NCBI RefSeq assembly: GCF_009765905.1
Contig: NZ_LMUO01000019.1
Location: 974,292 to 1,038,291 of the forward strand
Origin: Mucilaginibacter sp. L196
Lineage (GTDB): Bacteria > Bacteroidota > Bacteroidia > Sphingobacteriales > Sphingobacteriaceae
Direction: 5' to 3'
DNA: 64,000 nt
How positions within the stretch are numbered: the stretch's first letter is position 1; every line of letters starts with the position of its first letter. Positions 63,531-64,000 of this stretch are shown here, one piece after another. The position numbers were made by a program, and so were the translations under genes. A model generated the notes under the pieces. The model worked only from the letters and a program-made list of their open reading frames with translations. It had not been told where the DNA came from and ran no database searches.

Positions 63531-64000
63531 TTATAATTCGCCGAAGGCAGACATTTTTTGAAACTCCGCAATATCAACCACCTGATCCCAGGAGTGCCGG
63601 ATAAACAATTTACCCGACTCATGACTGTTAAATGGGTCAACGTTTTCACCCATACTCATTTTAATCAATGTAGCCGGTTGATTTTGGCCCGCTGCCGCTG
63701 CCAGGTATATCCATGCGGGAAAGCGGGGATTAATTTCTATTATAAAAAGTTGATCATCCGCATCCCGTATAATTTCCAGTTCATATGCGCCTCTCCACTG
63801 GGTTGCTTTTGCAAATTGATCTGCCAGTTCAACCAATGCATTATCTTCAATAGTAACACCAGCCCAGGCTTTCCCTTTTTCGGTGATATAAAGTTTACGC
63901 ATAGGCACAATACTAAGGTTGCCACCGTTTCCGCTACCTAACGCGGCAACATTTATTTCAGTTCCTTTAATATACTTTTGCGCTATCACAGGGTATCCCC
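63531..64000 (-). CDS. ATP-grasp family ligase (C-terminal part)
   Basis: The frame is open to the window edge, so the gene begins outside. The part seen (about 156 codons) has the ATP-grasp metal site YELEIIRDADDQLFIIEINPRFPAW, of the carbamoyl-phosphate synthase-like/PylC-like subgroup. Such enzymes join a carboxylate to an amine, often an amino acid. It lies 13 bases upstream of the PLP decarboxylase in the same operon, which suggests one product pathway. Substrates are unknown. Confidence 0.85.
   Translation of the reverse strand, partial: GYPVIAQKYIKGTEINVAALGSGNGGNLSIVPMRKLYITEKGKAWAGVTIEDNALVELADQFAKATQWRGAYELEIIRDADDQLFIIEINPRFPAWIYLAAAAGQNQPATLIKMSMGENVDPFNSHESGKLFIRHSWDQVVDIAEFQKMSAFGEL

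Noticed and set aside
62165..63649. Longer start for the PLP enzyme within the ATP-grasp gene
   Set aside because: The extra 44 codons overlap the end of the ATP-grasp coding frame and do not resemble the family; the ATG at 63517 gives a normal N-terminus.

Overview
The window looks like chromosomal DNA of a Gram-negative Bacteroidota, most likely family Sphingobacteriaceae (Mucilaginibacter or Pedobacter type). The grounds are moderate AT richness, a SusC/SusD pair, many secreted glycoside hydrolases, Kdo biosynthesis genes (so LPS), and repeated promoter boxes of the form TAnnTTTG, the Bacteroidota -7 element. The genus is an inference from protein style; no rRNA gene is present.

Layout. 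(1) 1-4505: two adjacent paralogous RND efflux pumps, the first cut by the window edge. (2) 4576-8398: a small membrane protein, a divergent diadenylate-cyclase-like protein, and a GH9 glycosidase. (3) 8492-16863: a regulatory and redox stretch with two SDR oxidoreductases, AraC and TetR regulators, an MFS transporter, an unusual response regulator-thioredoxin reductase fusion beside a cyclic-nucleotide-domain histidine kinase, and a lone receiver protein. (4) 17188-51326: a large polysaccharide utilisation region with two GH92 alpha-mannosidases, an intact GH71/99 enzyme, three GH2 enzymes, a SusC/SusD pair, a SusC/D-linked GH99-fold lipoprotein whose two catalytic glutamates are replaced, GH3, GH43, an MG2/plug-type surface protein, and a membrane-tethered SARP-like regulator with LamG and Kelch-like ectodomain. 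A 54-codon relic of a further GH71/99 gene sits beside the regulator. (5) 51592-56589: two tRNA-Leu genes bracketing hscB, kdsA, kdsD, a polyprenyl-phosphate sugar transferase and a BtuF-like protein. (6) 56590-57137: a gene-free stretch with several hairpins. (7) 57196-64000, minus strand: a PepSY-like lipoprotein, then a tightly coupled five-gene operon (ATP-grasp, type III PLP decarboxylase, urea transporter fused to an M23 peptidase, outer-membrane beta-barrel, TPR protein).

How the genes fit together. The carbohydrate region suggests import of a mannose-containing branched glycan: GH99 would cut internally, SusC/D and the GH99-derived lipoprotein would bind and import, and GH92, GH2, GH3 and GH43 would trim mannose, beta-linked sugars and xylose/arabinose. 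Plant-type N-glycan or fungal mannan are candidate substrates, by inference only. The most unusual items are the membrane-bound SARP-type regulator, the catalytically dead GH99 lipoprotein, the urea transporter-M23 operon, the REC-TrxR fusion lacking the CxxC, and the divergent DAC-domain protein.
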